NCBI RefSeq assembly: GCF_900142265.1
Contig: NZ_FRAH01000006.1
Span: forward strand, 1 to 64,000
Source: Anaerotignum lactatifermentans DSM 14214
GTDB lineage: Bacteria > Bacillota > Clostridia > Lachnospirales > Anaerotignaceae
Length of the DNA: 64,000 nucleotides
Reading direction: 5' to 3'
Shown: positions 7,934 through 17,941 of the stretch, piece after piece
How positions within the stretch are numbered: the first letter of the stretch is position 1
How the letters are laid out: each line of letters begins with the position of its first letter
Notes under the pieces: model-generated
What the model saw: only the letters and a program-made list of their open reading frames with translations
What the model was told of the DNA's origin: nothing
Database searches by the model: none
Translations under genes and position numbers: made by a program

Positions 7934-8731
7934 TTAACGGCGGAACAGCTTTTTCAGCTTATCCATAAATGTTTCCGGTTCTTCCTCGAAGGTCATCAGA
8001 GGTACATCTTCGCCCATGATGCGGCGTACGATGTTGCGGTAAGCCTGTCCTGCGCGGGATTCTTCGTTGCTGACAGCGGGTTCCCCTTTGTTGGTTGCGA
8101 TAACGATGGTTTCGTCATCGGGAACTACGCCCAGAATATCAACAGCAAGGATCTCTGTTACGTCTTCAATGTTCATCATTTCGCCGCGTTTTACAAGGTC
8201 GATACGCAGACGGTTTACGATGAGGGTAGGGTTGTTCAGACCATTTGCTTCCAAGAGACCAATGATACGGTCAGCGTCACGAACAGCGGATACTTCCGGT
8301 GTGGTGACTACAACGGCACGGTCAGCGCCGGCAATGGCATTTTTGAACCCCTGTTCGATGCCGGCAGGGCAGTCGATGAGGATATAGTCAAATCCTTCTT
8401 CTTTCAGGTTTTCGCACAGTTTCTGCATCTGTTCAGGAGAAACTGCGTCTTTGTCCCGTGTCTGCGCCGCAGGCAGCAGGAACAGACCTTCATAACGTTT
8501 ATCTTTGATGAGCGCCTGTTTCAGACGGCAGTTGCCTTCTACCACATCTACCAGATCGTATACAATGCGGTTTTCCAGCCCCATGACAACGTCCAGATTA
8601 CGCAGACCGATATCTGCGTCTACCAAAGCGACCTTTTTGCCCTGAATGGCAAGACCGCAGCCAAGGTTTGCACTGGTGGTGGTTTTCCCAACGCCGCCTT
8701 TGCCGCTGGTGATTACAATTACTTCACTCAT
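7934..8731 (-). CDS. minD: Septum site-determining ATPase MinD
   Basis: This 265-residue ParA/MinD-type ATPase recruits MinC to the membrane. It has a deviant Walker A GKGGVGKTT near residue 10, DADIGLRNLD, the Walker B-like ILIDCPAGIE and a C-terminal amphipathic helix (ETFMDKLKKLFRR) for membrane binding. It sits between minC and minE, with 27 bp to minE. Confidence 0.95.
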   Translation of the reverse strand: MSEVIVITSGKGGVGKTTTSANLGCGLAIQGKKVALVDADIGLRNLDVVMGLENRIVYDLVDVVEGNCRLKQALIKDKRYEGLFLLPAAQTRDKDAVSPEQMQKLCENLKEEGFDYILIDCPAGIEQGFKNAIAGADRAVVVTTPEVSAVRDADRIIGLLEANGLNNPTLIVNRLRIDLVKRGEMMNIEDVTEILAVDILGVVPDDETIVIATNKGEPAVSNEESRAGQAYRNIVRRIMGEDVPLMTFEEEPETFMDKLKKLFRR

Positions 8732-8913
8732 GGATCATATCCCCCTAGTTTTTTACTTAAATCGAATATGGTTCCTGTCAAAGCGACAGGGACAGGCAAA
8801 AGAGCCTCAAATCTCTTTGCCCATACGAAAATATCATATATATCTGTATTTTAACAAATATATCCTGAATTTGCACGAAAATTTTTTAGCAAAAAGTAAT
8901 TTGTTTTCCCAAA

Positions 8914-9546
8914 TTACGACAAAGCCATGACGAAAATCTGACCGTCTTTGACGAAAGCGTATTCGGGCGGCTTCGGACCGTGTTTGTTTTCTTCAGGAAA
9001 ACGTGTGATGATGTCCGCAATGCGCAGCTGTACCGGCGCCATGTAAACGGCAGTGACAAAAGCGTCTGTCATGCCTTTGCAGCCAGCATGTGCCATGCCT
9101 TTGAGCTGACCCAGAACGATGATGTTGCCGGTCGCCTTGATTTCCGCGCCGGGATTTACATCGCCGACCACCACAACGCTGCCGTCGAATTCGATTTTCT
9201 GACCGTTGCGCAGAGAGCCTCTGTGGAATTTGGTCAGGTTGAATGCGCGGATGTCTTTTTCCAGCAGTTCAGAAATCTGCTTCAGTTCGTTATTTTCTGT
9301 TTTCACGAATGTGATGCGCATGGTGGTGCGTTCTGCGATGATCTGCAGCAGTTTTTCTTCTTCCTCCTCGGTGAAGCTTCTGCCTTTGAAGGCCAGAGAT
9401 GTTTTCACATTATCGAAGAATTTCCCTGCTTCTTCTACTTTCTGTTCCAATTGTGTGCAAAGTTCCTCAAAAGGAACGTCCGGCTGAAACAGTACCGTTA
9501 CGCCGTCCTTGGTTCCTTTGAAGATGACATAGTTTTCCTGATTCAT
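8914..9546 (-). CDS. minC: Septum formation inhibitor MinC
   Basis: The 210-residue MinC inhibits FtsZ assembly away from midcell. An N-terminal FtsZ-interacting domain (to about residue 100) is followed by the MinC C-terminal beta-helix: RNGQKIEFDGSVVVVGDVNPGAEI, then ATGNIIVLGQLKGMAHAG. ATG at 9546 follows AGGAGGGGAACT; the longer frame to 9681 lies inside mrdA. The 182 bp between minC and minD (8732-8913) show no gene. Confidence 0.93.
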   Translation of the reverse strand: MNQENYVIFKGTKDGVTVLFQPDVPFEELCTQLEQKVEEAGKFFDNVKTSLAFKGRSFTEEEEEKLLQIIAERTTMRITFVKTENNELKQISELLEKDIRAFNLTKFHRGSLRNGQKIEFDGSVVVVGDVNPGAEIKATGNIIVLGQLKGMAHAGCKGMTDAFVTAVYMAPVQLRIADIITRFPEENKHGPKPPEYAFVKDGQIFVMALS

Positions 9547-9565
9547 AGTTCCCCTCCTGAAAATA

Positions 9566-12406
9566 TTACTGATCCAATACGGTTTCCATATTGGTGTTTG
9601 TCGGTGTGTAATCCAGTCCCAGATATTCCGTGATGATGGCAGATGCAACCTTTGGCGCGGGAGAACCGTAGTTCTCTGCAAAGGGGATCATGACGGTGAT
9701 GGCGATCTGGGGGTCTTCGTAAGGCGCGAAGCATACCAGCCATGTATGGGAGCTGCGGGACAGGTCTTCCTGAGCGGTACCTGTCTTGGCTGCCACCGTG
9801 ACGGGCAGATCTTTGAAGGCGGTACGCATGGTACCTTTTTCGCCGTTGGCAACCAGATACATCCCTTCGTAAACGGCTGCCAGATTTTCTTCCTTCAGAT
9901 CCATCTGGTTTTCGATGACTTCGTCTTTTTCTTCGTATATGGTGCCGTCGGGGTTGACCACTTTGTCCACCAGATGATACTGGTACAATGTGCCGCCGTT
10001 TGCCAGTGTGGCAATGTAGCGGTTCATCTGTGCCGGTGTGTAGCTGTTGATGGACTGACCGATGAAGGCACGGATGGTATCCCCGTCTGTCCAGCGAGTC
10101 TGGCTGCTGGTGGCGTCGGGGTTATATGTCTTGATGGTGCGTTCCTTGTAGTAAGGAGATGCCATGGTAGGGCCGTATTCTTCCAGTTCAATGCCGGTGA
10201 CGGAGTTCAGACCGAAGCCTGCCATGTATTCGTTCAGTGTGGCAATGGACTGGGCTGTGGTGGCGTTTTCCGCATTGCCCATGCGGTAACCCAGTTCATA
10301 GAAGAAGTAGTTACAGGACACTTCCAAAGCGTGTGCAACATTGATGGAGCCATGGGTACCGCCGTTATTGCTGTAGATCCAGCAGCGCGCCCAGGGAGTA
10401 CCGGCGTCTTTGAATACCCCTTTGTCCGTGATGACGGTGGAAGGGGTGATGGTGCCGGTTTCCAGACCTGCAATGGCAGAAACCATTTTGAATGTGGAAC
10501 CGGGCGCTTTTTTCTGTTTCAGCGGACGGTTAACCAAAGGTGTATTGGTGTCTTCCAGCAGCTGGTTATAGTAGCTGTTGTTGAAGGTATTGACCAGCTG
10601 GTTGTTGTCATAAGACGGGTAAGTTACCAGTGCCAGCACCTGACCGCTGTCTACTTCGGAAACCACCACAGACCCGGTACAAGGGTCAAGGGCAGTGTCA
10701 GCAGGGCTCATTTCGCCGCTTTCCAGTTTACGGATGACGAAGGAAGAAGGGGACAGAGAACCGTTTTTCACAGCTTCTGTTTCTTCCGGTGTGGCAGGCA
10801 CTCTTTCCTGCTCGATCATGCAGATCAGCAGTTCCTGAGCGGAAACATTGCCGTTTGTGAGCCCATCAGCCAGGAAGGTCTGGAGGATTTCCACGGCGTT
10901 TTCCGCATCCACTGAGAAATCAGGGACAGAAGCCTTGCAGCGGTCTACCAGTGATTTTTGTACCGTTCCTTCCTGAGCGGAAAGCATCAGGGAAGAAGAA
11001 ATATGGTTGGCATTGACCATGGTGGTGAAAAGTTCCGTGGTGGAAATGCCGTATTTCCCGCCGGAAGAAAGGCGGTTGAGCAGTACATCCCGCAAAGCGT
11101 TTTCCAAAGAAGTGTAAGCAATGGACTGCAGTTCACTGTCAATGGTCAGGTAAACATCTTTGCCGGGGATGGGATCTGTGGAGCTGATGGTGCTCATACG
11201 GCGACCTTCTTTGTCTACTTCGATGGTGATCTTGCCGTCGGTGCCGTTCAGATCCTGTTCGTAAAGTTTTTCGATACCAGCCTGACCGACAATATCTGTG
11301 GAGCTGTAAACAGGATTGCCTTCTGCGTCGACGATATCCTGATACAAAGCGATGTCAGACTCGGTCATCTGGCGGATATAACCGATGATTTGTGAAAAAT
11401 GTTCCCCGTTGGGGTATTCTCGCAGAGAAACGGTACTGATGACCACATTGGGGAATACATCCTGATTTTCTTCTACATAAGCCAGTGTTTTGTCACTGAT
11501 TTCCGTGGCAATGGTCACAGACTGATATTTCTGATACCGCACTTCGTAAAGGGAATTACGGATGCCCACGGCTTTTCTCACCAGATCGTCAGGCAGGTAT
11601 TCGGGGAAGCCGAAGAAATCCCGCAGATAATCCAGTGTTTCCAGAGAATCATAGGAAAGCTGTTCATCCTCCATAAGGAAGGAAAGCTTCCAGTTTTCTT
11701 CTTTTGTTTTGCTGCCGCCGAACTGGAAGGAATAAGGATATTCCGTATCCAGCGGAATGTCGTCAATGATGGTTTCGCCGAATTCCGTCAGCTTCTGTGC
11801 CAGTGTCAGACACATGAGGCTCTTGTCGGAAAGGGTCAGGTCGTAGTAGACATACATGCGTTTTTGCGCAGCGGTGTAGTCTTCGGGCACCTCATATTTT
11901 TCGTAGAGATAATTCAGACATTCGTCAGCGGTGTAGTCCATTTGCTTCCGTTCCAGACCGATTTCTGATTTCCATGCTTCTTCCGCTTCTTCCCTTTCTT
12001 TTTCATCCCCTTCAAAGGTGAATGTGGCAGGGGTAGATTTGGAAATAGGCAGGGCGTCATTGGCTTCTGTGCCGGAAGCAAAGAGGGTATCCAGCAGGTC
12101 ACGAATCAGGTCTGCGCGGTAAGCAGTCAGATCCGGTGTGACGCTGTCGTCAATCTGTACGGAATAAGCCACTTTGTTTACTGCCAGTGGTCTGCCGTAG
12201 CGGTCGTAGATGTTGCCGCGGGGCGCAGGCACATTGACTTCCTTGGACACGCTGGTGAGCAGTGACTCATTGTATTCCTTCCCGTTGACGATCTGCAAAA
12301 GAAACAGACGGACGAGCAATATGAAAAAAAGCAGACAAATCCCGCACAATATGACAAATATTCTGCTTTTGCATAGATCTAAAAAATGTTCCCAATATTT
12401 ACGCAT
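9566..12406 (-). CDS. mrdA: Penicillin-binding protein 2 (class B, elongation)
   Basis: This is the peptidoglycan transpeptidase of the elongasome, partner of RodA. The 946-residue protein has one N-terminal membrane helix (VILCGICLLFFILLVRLFLL), a PBP dimer domain (APRGNIYDRYGRPLAVN) and a transpeptidase domain. That domain has the active-site STFK near residue 636, SCN near 697 and KTGTAQ near 873. The region between membrane helix and transpeptidase is long for PBP2 but usual in clostridia. ATG at 12406 was preferred to 12421 because AAGGAGGTTCCT lies between them. Confidence 0.92.
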   Translation of the reverse strand: MRKYWEHFLDLCKSRIFVILCGICLLFFILLVRLFLLQIVNGKEYNESLLTSVSKEVNVPAPRGNIYDRYGRPLAVNKVAYSVQIDDSVTPDLTAYRADLIRDLLDTLFASGTEANDALPISKSTPATFTFEGDEKEREEAEEAWKSEIGLERKQMDYTADECLNYLYEKYEVPEDYTAAQKRMYVYYDLTLSDKSLMCLTLAQKLTEFGETIIDDIPLDTEYPYSFQFGGSKTKEENWKLSFLMEDEQLSYDSLETLDYLRDFFGFPEYLPDDLVRKAVGIRNSLYEVRYQKYQSVTIATEISDKTLAYVEENQDVFPNVVISTVSLREYPNGEHFSQIIGYIRQMTESDIALYQDIVDAEGNPVYSSTDIVGQAGIEKLYEQDLNGTDGKITIEVDKEGRRMSTISSTDPIPGKDVYLTIDSELQSIAYTSLENALRDVLLNRLSSGGKYGISTTELFTTMVNANHISSSLMLSAQEGTVQKSLVDRCKASVPDFSVDAENAVEILQTFLADGLTNGNVSAQELLICMIEQERVPATPEETEAVKNGSLSPSSFVIRKLESGEMSPADTALDPCTGSVVVSEVDSGQVLALVTYPSYDNNQLVNTFNNSYYNQLLEDTNTPLVNRPLKQKKAPGSTFKMVSAIAGLETGTITPSTVITDKGVFKDAGTPWARCWIYSNNGGTHGSINVAHALEVSCNYFFYELGYRMGNAENATTAQSIATLNEYMAGFGLNSVTGIELEEYGPTMASPYYKERTIKTYNPDATSSQTRWTDGDTIRAFIGQSINSYTPAQMNRYIATLANGGTLYQYHLVDKVVNPDGTIYEEKDEVIENQMDLKEENLAAVYEGMYLVANGEKGTMRTAFKDLPVTVAAKTGTAQEDLSRSSHTWLVCFAPYEDPQIAITVMIPFAENYGSPAPKVASAIITEYLGLDYTPTNTNMETVLDQ

Positions 12407-12436
12407 AGGAACCTCCTTCATGGCAGGCAGGTTTTG

Positions 12437-12949
12437 TTAAAACAGCCGATACTTGTATTTTTCCTTTAACTCCAGCCATTCATTGATGCCAAAGAGCAGA
12501 CGGTAAATGGGAATGGTGACAACCGCTGTGTAAACGGCTTCCGGCAGCGCCAGACGCACCAGAAAATACAGCACCGTGGTATTTCCCTGCAGGAAAAAAC
12601 CGGTGATGAAAATAATGCTTTCATATACGATGGCTGCCAGTGAACAGATGATGATGGGCAGCAGATAATTTTCCCGGTAGAAATCCTTCTGGCTCCGACC
12701 AATCAAAAGACCGGCAAGGAGGAAGAGCAGGGTGTAGTACCCAAAGGATGTACCGAAGAAAATGTCAATAGGCAGACCGCTGAAAAAGCCCACAATGGCG
12801 CCTTCCGTACTGCCACGGAGCAGGGCATAGGAAACCACGATGATCAGCGCCGTATTAGGCAGAATGCCCCCAATGGAAATATACGGGAGCAATGTGGTCT
12901 GCAGTATGAAGTTGACGAAAATAAGAATACCTGTCAATAAAATTCTCAA
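12437..12949 (-). CDS. mreD: Rod shape-determining protein MreD
   Basis: This 170-residue integral membrane protein has about five helices and is a MreD component of the elongation complex, possibly limiting MreC activity. The start MRILLTGILIFVNFILQTTLLPYISIGGILPN with a following acidic-poor helical repeat is family-like. It overlaps mreC by 4 bp. Confidence 0.88.
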   Translation of the reverse strand: MRILLTGILIFVNFILQTTLLPYISIGGILPNTALIIVVSYALLRGSTEGAIVGFFSGLPIDIFFGTSFGYYTLLFLLAGLLIGRSQKDFYRENYLLPIIICSLAAIVYESIIFITGFFLQGNTTVLYFLVRLALPEAVYTAVVTIPIYRLLFGINEWLELKEKYKYRLF

Positions 12950-13947
12950 TTTGTGTCAGCCTCCGAATTGCTGTTTGTCTGTGTTTCTTCATCCGGTGGA
13001 TTGCCGGTGTCAGTGGTTTCGGTTTCATCCGTTTCGGTGAGAGGTTCTTCTTCTGTTTCCGGCTCTGTAGCAGGAATGTCTGTGGAAACAGAGAGATCAC
13101 CGGGAGAAACGGTACGGGTGTTTGTTTTGTCAATGACCAGCAGGGTATCCAGATGTTTCAGGTCTACTGCCGGTTCGATGATGGCATAACGGGTCAGACC
13201 GTTGGTGTCGTTTTTGATTTCTTTCACACGGCCGATGGTCAGTCCCGGCGGATAAACATCGCTCAGATGGGAAGTGACGATTTCATCCCCTACGGCGATT
13301 TCCGCCTCTGCGTCGATATATTCCATTTTACACAGCCCGTTGTTCATGAGGGTGTAATCCCCTTTCACAACGCCTAAGTCCCCTGTACGGGCGCTCATGG
13401 CAGGCACAGAGCTGCGGCTGTCCAGAATGGACTGCCCTTTGGCATAAGTAGCGCCGCTTTCGATGATCTTGCCCACCAGACCTTCCGGCGCAGCCAGTAC
13501 CATGTTGGCTTCTACGCCGTCGGAAGTGCCTTTGTCTACGGTGAATATGTCATACCAGCTGCCGGGGTTCTTGGCAATGATGGTGGTACCGAAAGTGTTG
13601 TATTCGGGGTATTTCTGGGCAATCTTCAGCAGTGCGGAAAGTTTTGCGTTCTCTTTTTCATAAAGAGAAAGACGGGTGTTGTCTGCTTGCAGGGATGCCA
13701 CCTGTTCCCGCAGGCTTTCGTTTTCCGCCAGAATTTCTTCCTCTTCCCGGCGTTCAGAGGTGGTGTTTTCCACCCATCTGCCGATGCCGGAAGTAATATC
13801 CTGAAAGGGCGTCACAACAAAGCCGAGGGCACTTTCAAATATGGTGGCATTCAGCTTTTTTCCGCTTGTCACCAGTGCCAATACGGTCAAAAGGATGATG
13901 GCACCAGTGAATATGAACTTTTTGTATTTTTCAAAAAAGGAAAACAA
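12946..13947 (-). CDS. mreC: Rod shape-determining protein MreC
   Basis: The 333-residue MreC has a membrane anchor (KFIFTGAIILLTVLALVTS), a coiled coil (residues ~65-110, REEEEILAENESLREQVASLQ) and the MreC beta-barrel domain (VVKGDYTLMNNGLCKMEYI, GDEIVTSHLSDVYPPGLTIGRV). The C-terminal ~55 residues are a low-complexity Glu/Thr/Pro tail ending NSEADTN, outside the conserved core. MreC links MreB filaments to PBP2 and RodA. Confidence 0.93.
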   Translation of the reverse strand: MFSFFEKYKKFIFTGAIILLTVLALVTSGKKLNATIFESALGFVVTPFQDITSGIGRWVENTTSERREEEEILAENESLREQVASLQADNTRLSLYEKENAKLSALLKIAQKYPEYNTFGTTIIAKNPGSWYDIFTVDKGTSDGVEANMVLAAPEGLVGKIIESGATYAKGQSILDSRSSVPAMSARTGDLGVVKGDYTLMNNGLCKMEYIDAEAEIAVGDEIVTSHLSDVYPPGLTIGRVKEIKNDTNGLTRYAIIEPAVDLKHLDTLLVIDKTNTRTVSPGDLSVSTDIPATEPETEEEPLTETDETETTDTGNPPDEETQTNSNSEADTN

Positions 13948-13979
13948 TTGAAACGCTCCTTCACGATGATTTCAGATTC

Positions 13980-15008
13980 TTAGAACAATGCTTTTCTGGG
14001 GGAGATCAATACGTTTTTCAGTGTATCGATGTGTTCCAGCACCAGACCAGTACCCATAGCAACGCAGTTCAGTGGTTCGTTTGCCACATGAACGGGCATG
14101 CCTGTTTCGGATGTGATCAGTTCATCCAGACCGCGCAGCAGTGCGCCGCCGCCTGTCAAAGTGATGCCGTATTCCATAACGTCAGCAGCCAGTTCAGGAG
14201 GTGTTGCTTCCAGTGTCTGCTTGATGGTTTCGATGATGGAAGATACGGGTTCGCTCAGTGCTTCACGTACATGTACGGAGTTGACTTCGATGGTCTTAGG
14301 CAGACCGGAAAGCAGGTCGCGACCGCGGATTTCCATTTTTTCTTCCTGTTCCAGAGGGTAAGCGGAACCGATGGTGATTTTGATTTCTTCTGCGGTTCTG
14401 TCACCGATGGCCAGGTTGAATTCCCGTTTGATGTAGCCCACAATGGCGTTGTCCAGAGCATCACCGGCTACACGCAGGGATGTGCTGGTAACGATGCCGC
14501 CCAGGGAAATGACTGCCACTTCGCTGGTACCGCCGCCGATGTCTACGACCATGCTGCCGGTAGGTTCTGCAACGGGCAGACCTGCGCCGATGGATGCAGC
14601 CATGGGTTCTTCGATGAGGTAAGTGTCTTTATCTTTGGAGCCGGCAGCAATGGCTGCTTCCAGTACAGCTCTTTTTTCTACTTCTGTTACGCCGGAGGGT
14701 ACGCAGATAACGATGCGGGGCTTAGGGCCAAACATGGAGCGCACATAAGCCTTGTTGATGAAGTAACGCAGCATAGCCTGTGTTACGTCGAAGTCTGCGA
14801 TAACGCCGTCTTTCATGGGACGGATGGCAACGATGTTGCCGGGTGTACGTCCGATCATTTCTTTTGCTTCATTGCCAACAGCCAGCACTTCTTTTGTCTG
14901 CACGTTGATGGCTACAACGGAAGGTTCGTTGACGATGATGCCTTTTTCACGCATATAAACCAGTGTATTAGCGGTACCCAAGTCGATACCCATATCTTTG
15001 GAAAACAT
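13980..15008 (-). CDS. mreB: Rod shape-determining actin homologue MreB
   Basis: The 342-residue actin-like ATPase forms membrane filaments that orient elongasomes. Phosphate-1 motif [13 protein letters not shown] at the N-terminus, phosphate-2 [14 protein letters not shown] near residue 160 and the adenosine motif [15 protein letters not shown] near 290 are all intact. It is the first gene of a nine- to ten-gene unit reaching DUF1294. Confidence 0.96.
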   Translation of the reverse strand: MFSKDMGIDLGTANTLVYMREKGIIVNEPSVVAINVQTKEVLAVGNEAKEMIGRTPGNIVAIRPMKDGVIADFDVTQAMLRYFINKAYVRSMFGPKPRIVICVPSGVTEVEKRAVLEAAIAAGSKDKDTYLIEEPMAASIGAGLPVAEPTGSMVVDIGGGTSEVAVISLGGIVTSTSLRVAGDALDNAIVGYIKREFNLAIGDRTAEEIKITIGSAYPLEQEEKMEIRGRDLLSGLPKTIEVNSVHVREALSEPVSSIIETIKQTLEATPPELAADVMEYGITLTGGGALLRGLDELITSETGMPVHVANEPLNCVAMGTGLVLEHIDTLKNVLISPRKALF

Positions 15009-15080
15009 AAATTCAATTAACCCCTTTCTATCATAAAAAACCAGAATTGATTTTTCTTTCCTGAAAAAGCCTTACATTTT

Positions 15081-15109
15081 ATAATACCTTTTTTTTGCGG
15101 AATTTTCAA
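15081..15109 (-). promoter_or_regulatory. Promoter of the mre-min-rod operon
   Basis: On the minus strand TTGAAA (15104-15109), 17-bp spacer, TATTAT (15081-15086), about 70 bp upstream of the mreB start. It is a good vegetative (sigma-A) match. Confidence 0.7.
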
Positions 15110-15164
15110 TAAAAAAGCCATTGGAATTAGGAAAAACCAGAAAATTTCCGCGCAAAAAACGACA

Positions 15165-15210
15165 GAAAAAAACCGTCCTTCCCGTGGCATTTCCCCGAAA
15201 CAGACGGCTG
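15165..15210 (-). terminator. Terminator of the DUF4321 gene
   Basis: On the minus strand AGCCGTC and GACGG pair around an inner GGGGAAATGCC/CGGG structure and are followed by seven T. It separates the DUF4321 gene from the mreB promoter. Confidence 0.6.
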
Positions 15211-15217
15211 GATCTGT

Positions 15218-15475
15218 TTAAATTTTGCGATAAATAAAAAAAGCAAGGACGATACCCAGAATACCGGCGATGGTAAAACGTACCGTAAAAGCAAATTGCA
15301 ATGTCAGCACGCCCAAATCCAACACCAAAGGAGAGGTAAGCCCGAAGCTTTTGCCATAACCGAGCCAACTCAAGGCAGGGTAACCGCTCAGAAGCTGTGC
15401 CAAAAACCCGCCCAGCACAACGCCAGCCAGCAGCAGCAGTATCAAAACCCAAATGTTTTGTGAACGTCCTTTCAT
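15218..15475 (-). CDS. DUF4321 domain small membrane protein
   Basis: The 85-residue protein has three hydrophobic stretches (NIWVLILLLLAGVVLGGFLAQ, SPLVLDLGVLTLQFAFTVRF, IAGILGIVLAFFIY). Its order and the FTVRFTIAGILGIVLA region match DUF4321, a clostridial family often next to mreB; function unknown. ATG at 15475 follows CAGGAGGACAATCAC; the open frame to 15694 has no such signal. Confidence 0.75.
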   Translation of the reverse strand: MKGRSQNIWVLILLLLAGVVLGGFLAQLLSGYPALSWLGYGKSFGLTSPLVLDLGVLTLQFAFTVRFTIAGILGIVLAFFIYRKI

Positions 15476-15772
15476 GTGATTGTCCTCCTGTGTTATTTCC
15501 AAAAGTATATCATATTTTGACAAGGGGGTAAAGGGAACAAAACATAAAAAAACAGGGTGAAAACCGTTGATTTCCTTGAGAAAATGACGAAAGGCGGCGC
15601 TTTTTGACAAAGAAAAGGGACGGAGGCAGAACCCTATGGAAAAGGCGGGGCAAGTGGCAGCGGAAAAAAGCAAAGCGGATGTATGGAAAGACAATAACTC
15701 TTAAAAATGAAATAGCCGGAACCTGTGTATGTTCAGGGTTCCAGCTTTCGGTTTGGAAGGGGTATAAGGGCA
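15476..15772. other. Intergenic stretch, no gene seen
   Basis: Between the DUF4321 gene and the rnf terminator no frame has a ribosome binding site with a plausible product. There is one hairpin near 15719-15742 (GGAACC/GGTTCC) without a clear T-run on either side. Confidence 0.5.
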
Positions 15773-15805
15773 TAAAAAAACGGTGAAGTCAAAGACTTCA
15801 CCGTT
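15773..15805 (-). terminator. Terminator of the rnf operon
   Basis: A perfect 11-bp stem ACGGTGAAGTC/GACTTCACCGT (15780-15804) with a 3-base loop is followed on the minus strand by seven T. Confidence 0.92.
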
Positions 15806-15818
15806 TTGCTGTTTTGGA

Positions 15819-16730
15819 TTATTCAGCAGGTTTTTCTTCTGCTTTAGGTGCTTCAGCAGCAGGAGCTTCTGCTTTGGGAGCAGCAGCTGCAGCGGGTGCT
15901 GCGGGTTTTGCTTCAGCAGCGGGAGCAGCAGGTCTCTTACCTGTGATAACGCCTTTCGGGCATTTGTTTGCACAGATACCGCAGGATTTACATTTGCTGT
16001 AATCGATAACAGCCACGTTGTCGATTACATGGATTGCATCGAAAGGACAGTTCTTTTCACAGATCTTACATGCGATACAACCTGTGGAGCAAACCTGCAT
16101 TACATTCTTACCAACATCTTTGGAAGAGCACTGTACTTTTACTTTCTTCTTAGCAGGCAGCAGTTCGATGATGTGTTTGGGGCAAGCAGATACGCATTTA
16201 CCACAAGCTACACATTTATCTTTATCTACTACTGCAACGCCGTCGATGATTTCGATTGCGCCGAAAGCACAAGCTTTTTTACAGCTGCCCAGACCCAGAC
16301 AGCCGTATGTGCAGCTCTTAGCGCCGCCGCCAGCCAGCTGTACAGCCATGTTACAGTCGTCAATACCAAAGTAGTCGTATTTCATTTTTGCTGTTTCGCA
16401 AGTGCCGCCGCATTTTACGAATGCAGCTACAGGTTCGGAAGCGGATGCTTCGATACCCATGATTGCACCTACTTTTTCTGCTACAGCAGCGCCGCCAACA
16501 GGGCAAGCGTTAACGGGAGCAGAACCAGCAGCGATTGCAGCAGCACAACCACTACAACCGGGGAAGCCACAGCCACCGCAGTTAGCGCCGGGCAGTACTT
16601 CCAAAATCTGACCGATCTTGGGATCTTCGTCTACTTTGAAGACCTCGCCGGCAATGCCAAGGCCTGCACCAAAAACAACACCAAGGCCACCGATACTCAG
16701 GATCGGGTATACAATATTCATAATGTCCAT
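15819..16730 (-). CDS. rnfB: Rnf complex electron transport subunit RnfB
   Basis: RnfB takes electrons from ferredoxin into the Rnf complex. The 303-residue protein has an N-terminal membrane helix, the 4Fe-4S motif CGGCGFPGCSGC (residues ~50-62), then several CxxCxxC...CP ferredoxin clusters (CVACGKCVSACP, CIACKICEKNCP, CKSCGICANKCP). A low-complexity Ala/Pro/Glu/Lys tail of ~45 residues ends the protein. ATG at 16730 was chosen because AAGGAG lies 10 bp upstream; the GTG three codons earlier is too close to it. Confidence 0.95.
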   Translation of the reverse strand: MDIMNIVYPILSIGGLGVVFGAGLGIAGEVFKVDEDPKIGQILEVLPGANCGGCGFPGCSGCAAAIAAGSAPVNACPVGGAAVAEKVGAIMGIEASASEPVAAFVKCGGTCETAKMKYDYFGIDDCNMAVQLAGGGAKSCTYGCLGLGSCKKACAFGAIEIIDGVAVVDKDKCVACGKCVSACPKHIIELLPAKKKVKVQCSSKDVGKNVMQVCSTGCIACKICEKNCPFDAIHVIDNVAVIDYSKCKSCGICANKCPKGVITGKRPAAPAAEAKPAAPAAAAAPKAEAPAAEAPKAEEKPAE

Positions 16731-16749
16731 TTTTGTCACACTCCTTGCA

Positions 16750-17328
16750 TTACAGTTTGATCAGACCGGAGAATCCCAGGAAAGCGATAGACATCAGACC
16801 AGCGGTTACCAGAGCCATGGGGAAACCGTCGAAAGCCTTAGGTGTATCGTTGTCTGCGATTCTTTCACGGATACCAGCGAACAGTACGATTGCCAGTGCG
16901 AAACCAGCAGCGCCGCCGATACCGTTGAAGATGGATTCGATGAAGGAATAACCCTTCTGCATGTTCAGTACGGCAACACCCAGTACTGCACAGTTTGTTG
17001 TGATCAGGGGCAGGAATACGCCCAGTGCCTGATACAAAGCAGGAGCTGCTTTTTTCAGGAACATTTCTACAAACTGTACCAGGGATGCGATAACCAGAAT
17101 GAACGCGATGTTATACAGGTATTCGATGTGCAGAGGAACCAGGATCAGGTTATAAACCAACCAAGAAGCTGCACAGGCCAATACGATAACGAAGATTACG
17201 GCCATACCCATGCCGGCTGCGGTGTCTACTTTTTTAGAAACGCCGAGGAATGGGCAGATGCCTAAGAACTGGGACAAAACGTAGTTGTTTACGAAGATCC
17301 CGGCTAATAATAACAAAATCAGATACAT
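16750..17328 (-). CDS. rnfA: Rnf complex membrane subunit RnfA
   Basis: The 192-residue six-helix membrane protein of the Rnf ferredoxin:NAD+ oxidoreductase starts MYLILLLLAGIFVNNYVLSQFLGICPFLGVSKK, the usual RnfA/RnfE-type hallmark with the inverted-topology Cys that binds a shared Fe-S cluster. It lies between rnfE and rnfB. Confidence 0.95.
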   Translation of the reverse strand: MYLILLLLAGIFVNNYVLSQFLGICPFLGVSKKVDTAAGMGMAVIFVIVLACAASWLVYNLILVPLHIEYLYNIAFILVIASLVQFVEMFLKKAAPALYQALGVFLPLITTNCAVLGVAVLNMQKGYSFIESIFNGIGGAAGFALAIVLFAGIRERIADNDTPKAFDGFPMALVTAGLMSIAFLGFSGLIKL

Positions 17329-17341
17329 TCTCTACCCCTCC

Positions 17342-17941
17342 TTATGCTTTTTTCTTGTTTCTGAAGTGATTCAGTGCAGCCATCAGGCAAGCCAGTGTGA
17401 AGAACGCACCGGGAGCCATAACGAACAGCAGAGTTCTGGGGAATGCTTCAGGCAGTACAGTGATATCAAACAGAGTACCAGAACCGATGAATTCACGAAC
17501 CAGACCCAGAACACCCAGAGCGATTGTGAAACCAAGACCCATACCGATACCGTCGAATACAGAAGCGATGGGACCGTTTTTGGAAGCAAAAGCTTCTGCT
17601 CTGGCCAGAATGATACAGTTAACAACGATCAGAGGGATATAAAGACCCAGAGATGCGTTCAAAGCAGGAAGATATGCTTTCAGCATAAATTCGATGATTG
17701 TAACGAATGTTGCGATAACAACGATGAAGCAAGGGATTCTTACTTTATCGGGAATTACTTTTCTCAGCAGGGATACGAACAAGTTCGCAAAAATCAGTAC
17801 TGCTGTTGTGGAAAGACCCATACCGATACCGTTGATGGCGGAGCTGGTAACAGCCAGTGTAGGACACATACCGATAACCTGTACAAAGGTAGGGTTTTCA
17901 TTGATGATACCATTTTTCAGGATTTTGATAGGGTTAGCCAT
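17342..17941 (-). CDS. rnfE: Rnf complex membrane subunit RnfE
   Basis: The 199-residue RnfE is paralogous to RnfA with inverted topology. NPTFVQVIGMCPTLAVTSSAINGIGMG carries the conserved Cys of the membrane Fe-S site. It shares one base with the rnfG stop. Confidence 0.95.
   Translation of the reverse strand: MANPIKILKNGIINENPTFVQVIGMCPTLAVTSSAINGIGMGLSTTAVLIFANLFVSLLRKVIPDKVRIPCFIVVIATFVTIIEFMLKAYLPALNASLGLYIPLIVVNCIILARAEAFASKNGPIASVFDGIGMGLGFTIALGVLGLVREFIGSGTLFDITVLPEAFPRTLLFVMAPGAFFTLACLMAALNHFRNKKKA

Noticed and set aside
9746-11968. Three plus-strand frames (389, 145, 189 codons) opposite mrdA
   Set aside because: mrdA has all penicillin-binding motifs on the minus strand; the plus frames have no start signals and give Phe/Gly/Cys-rich products.
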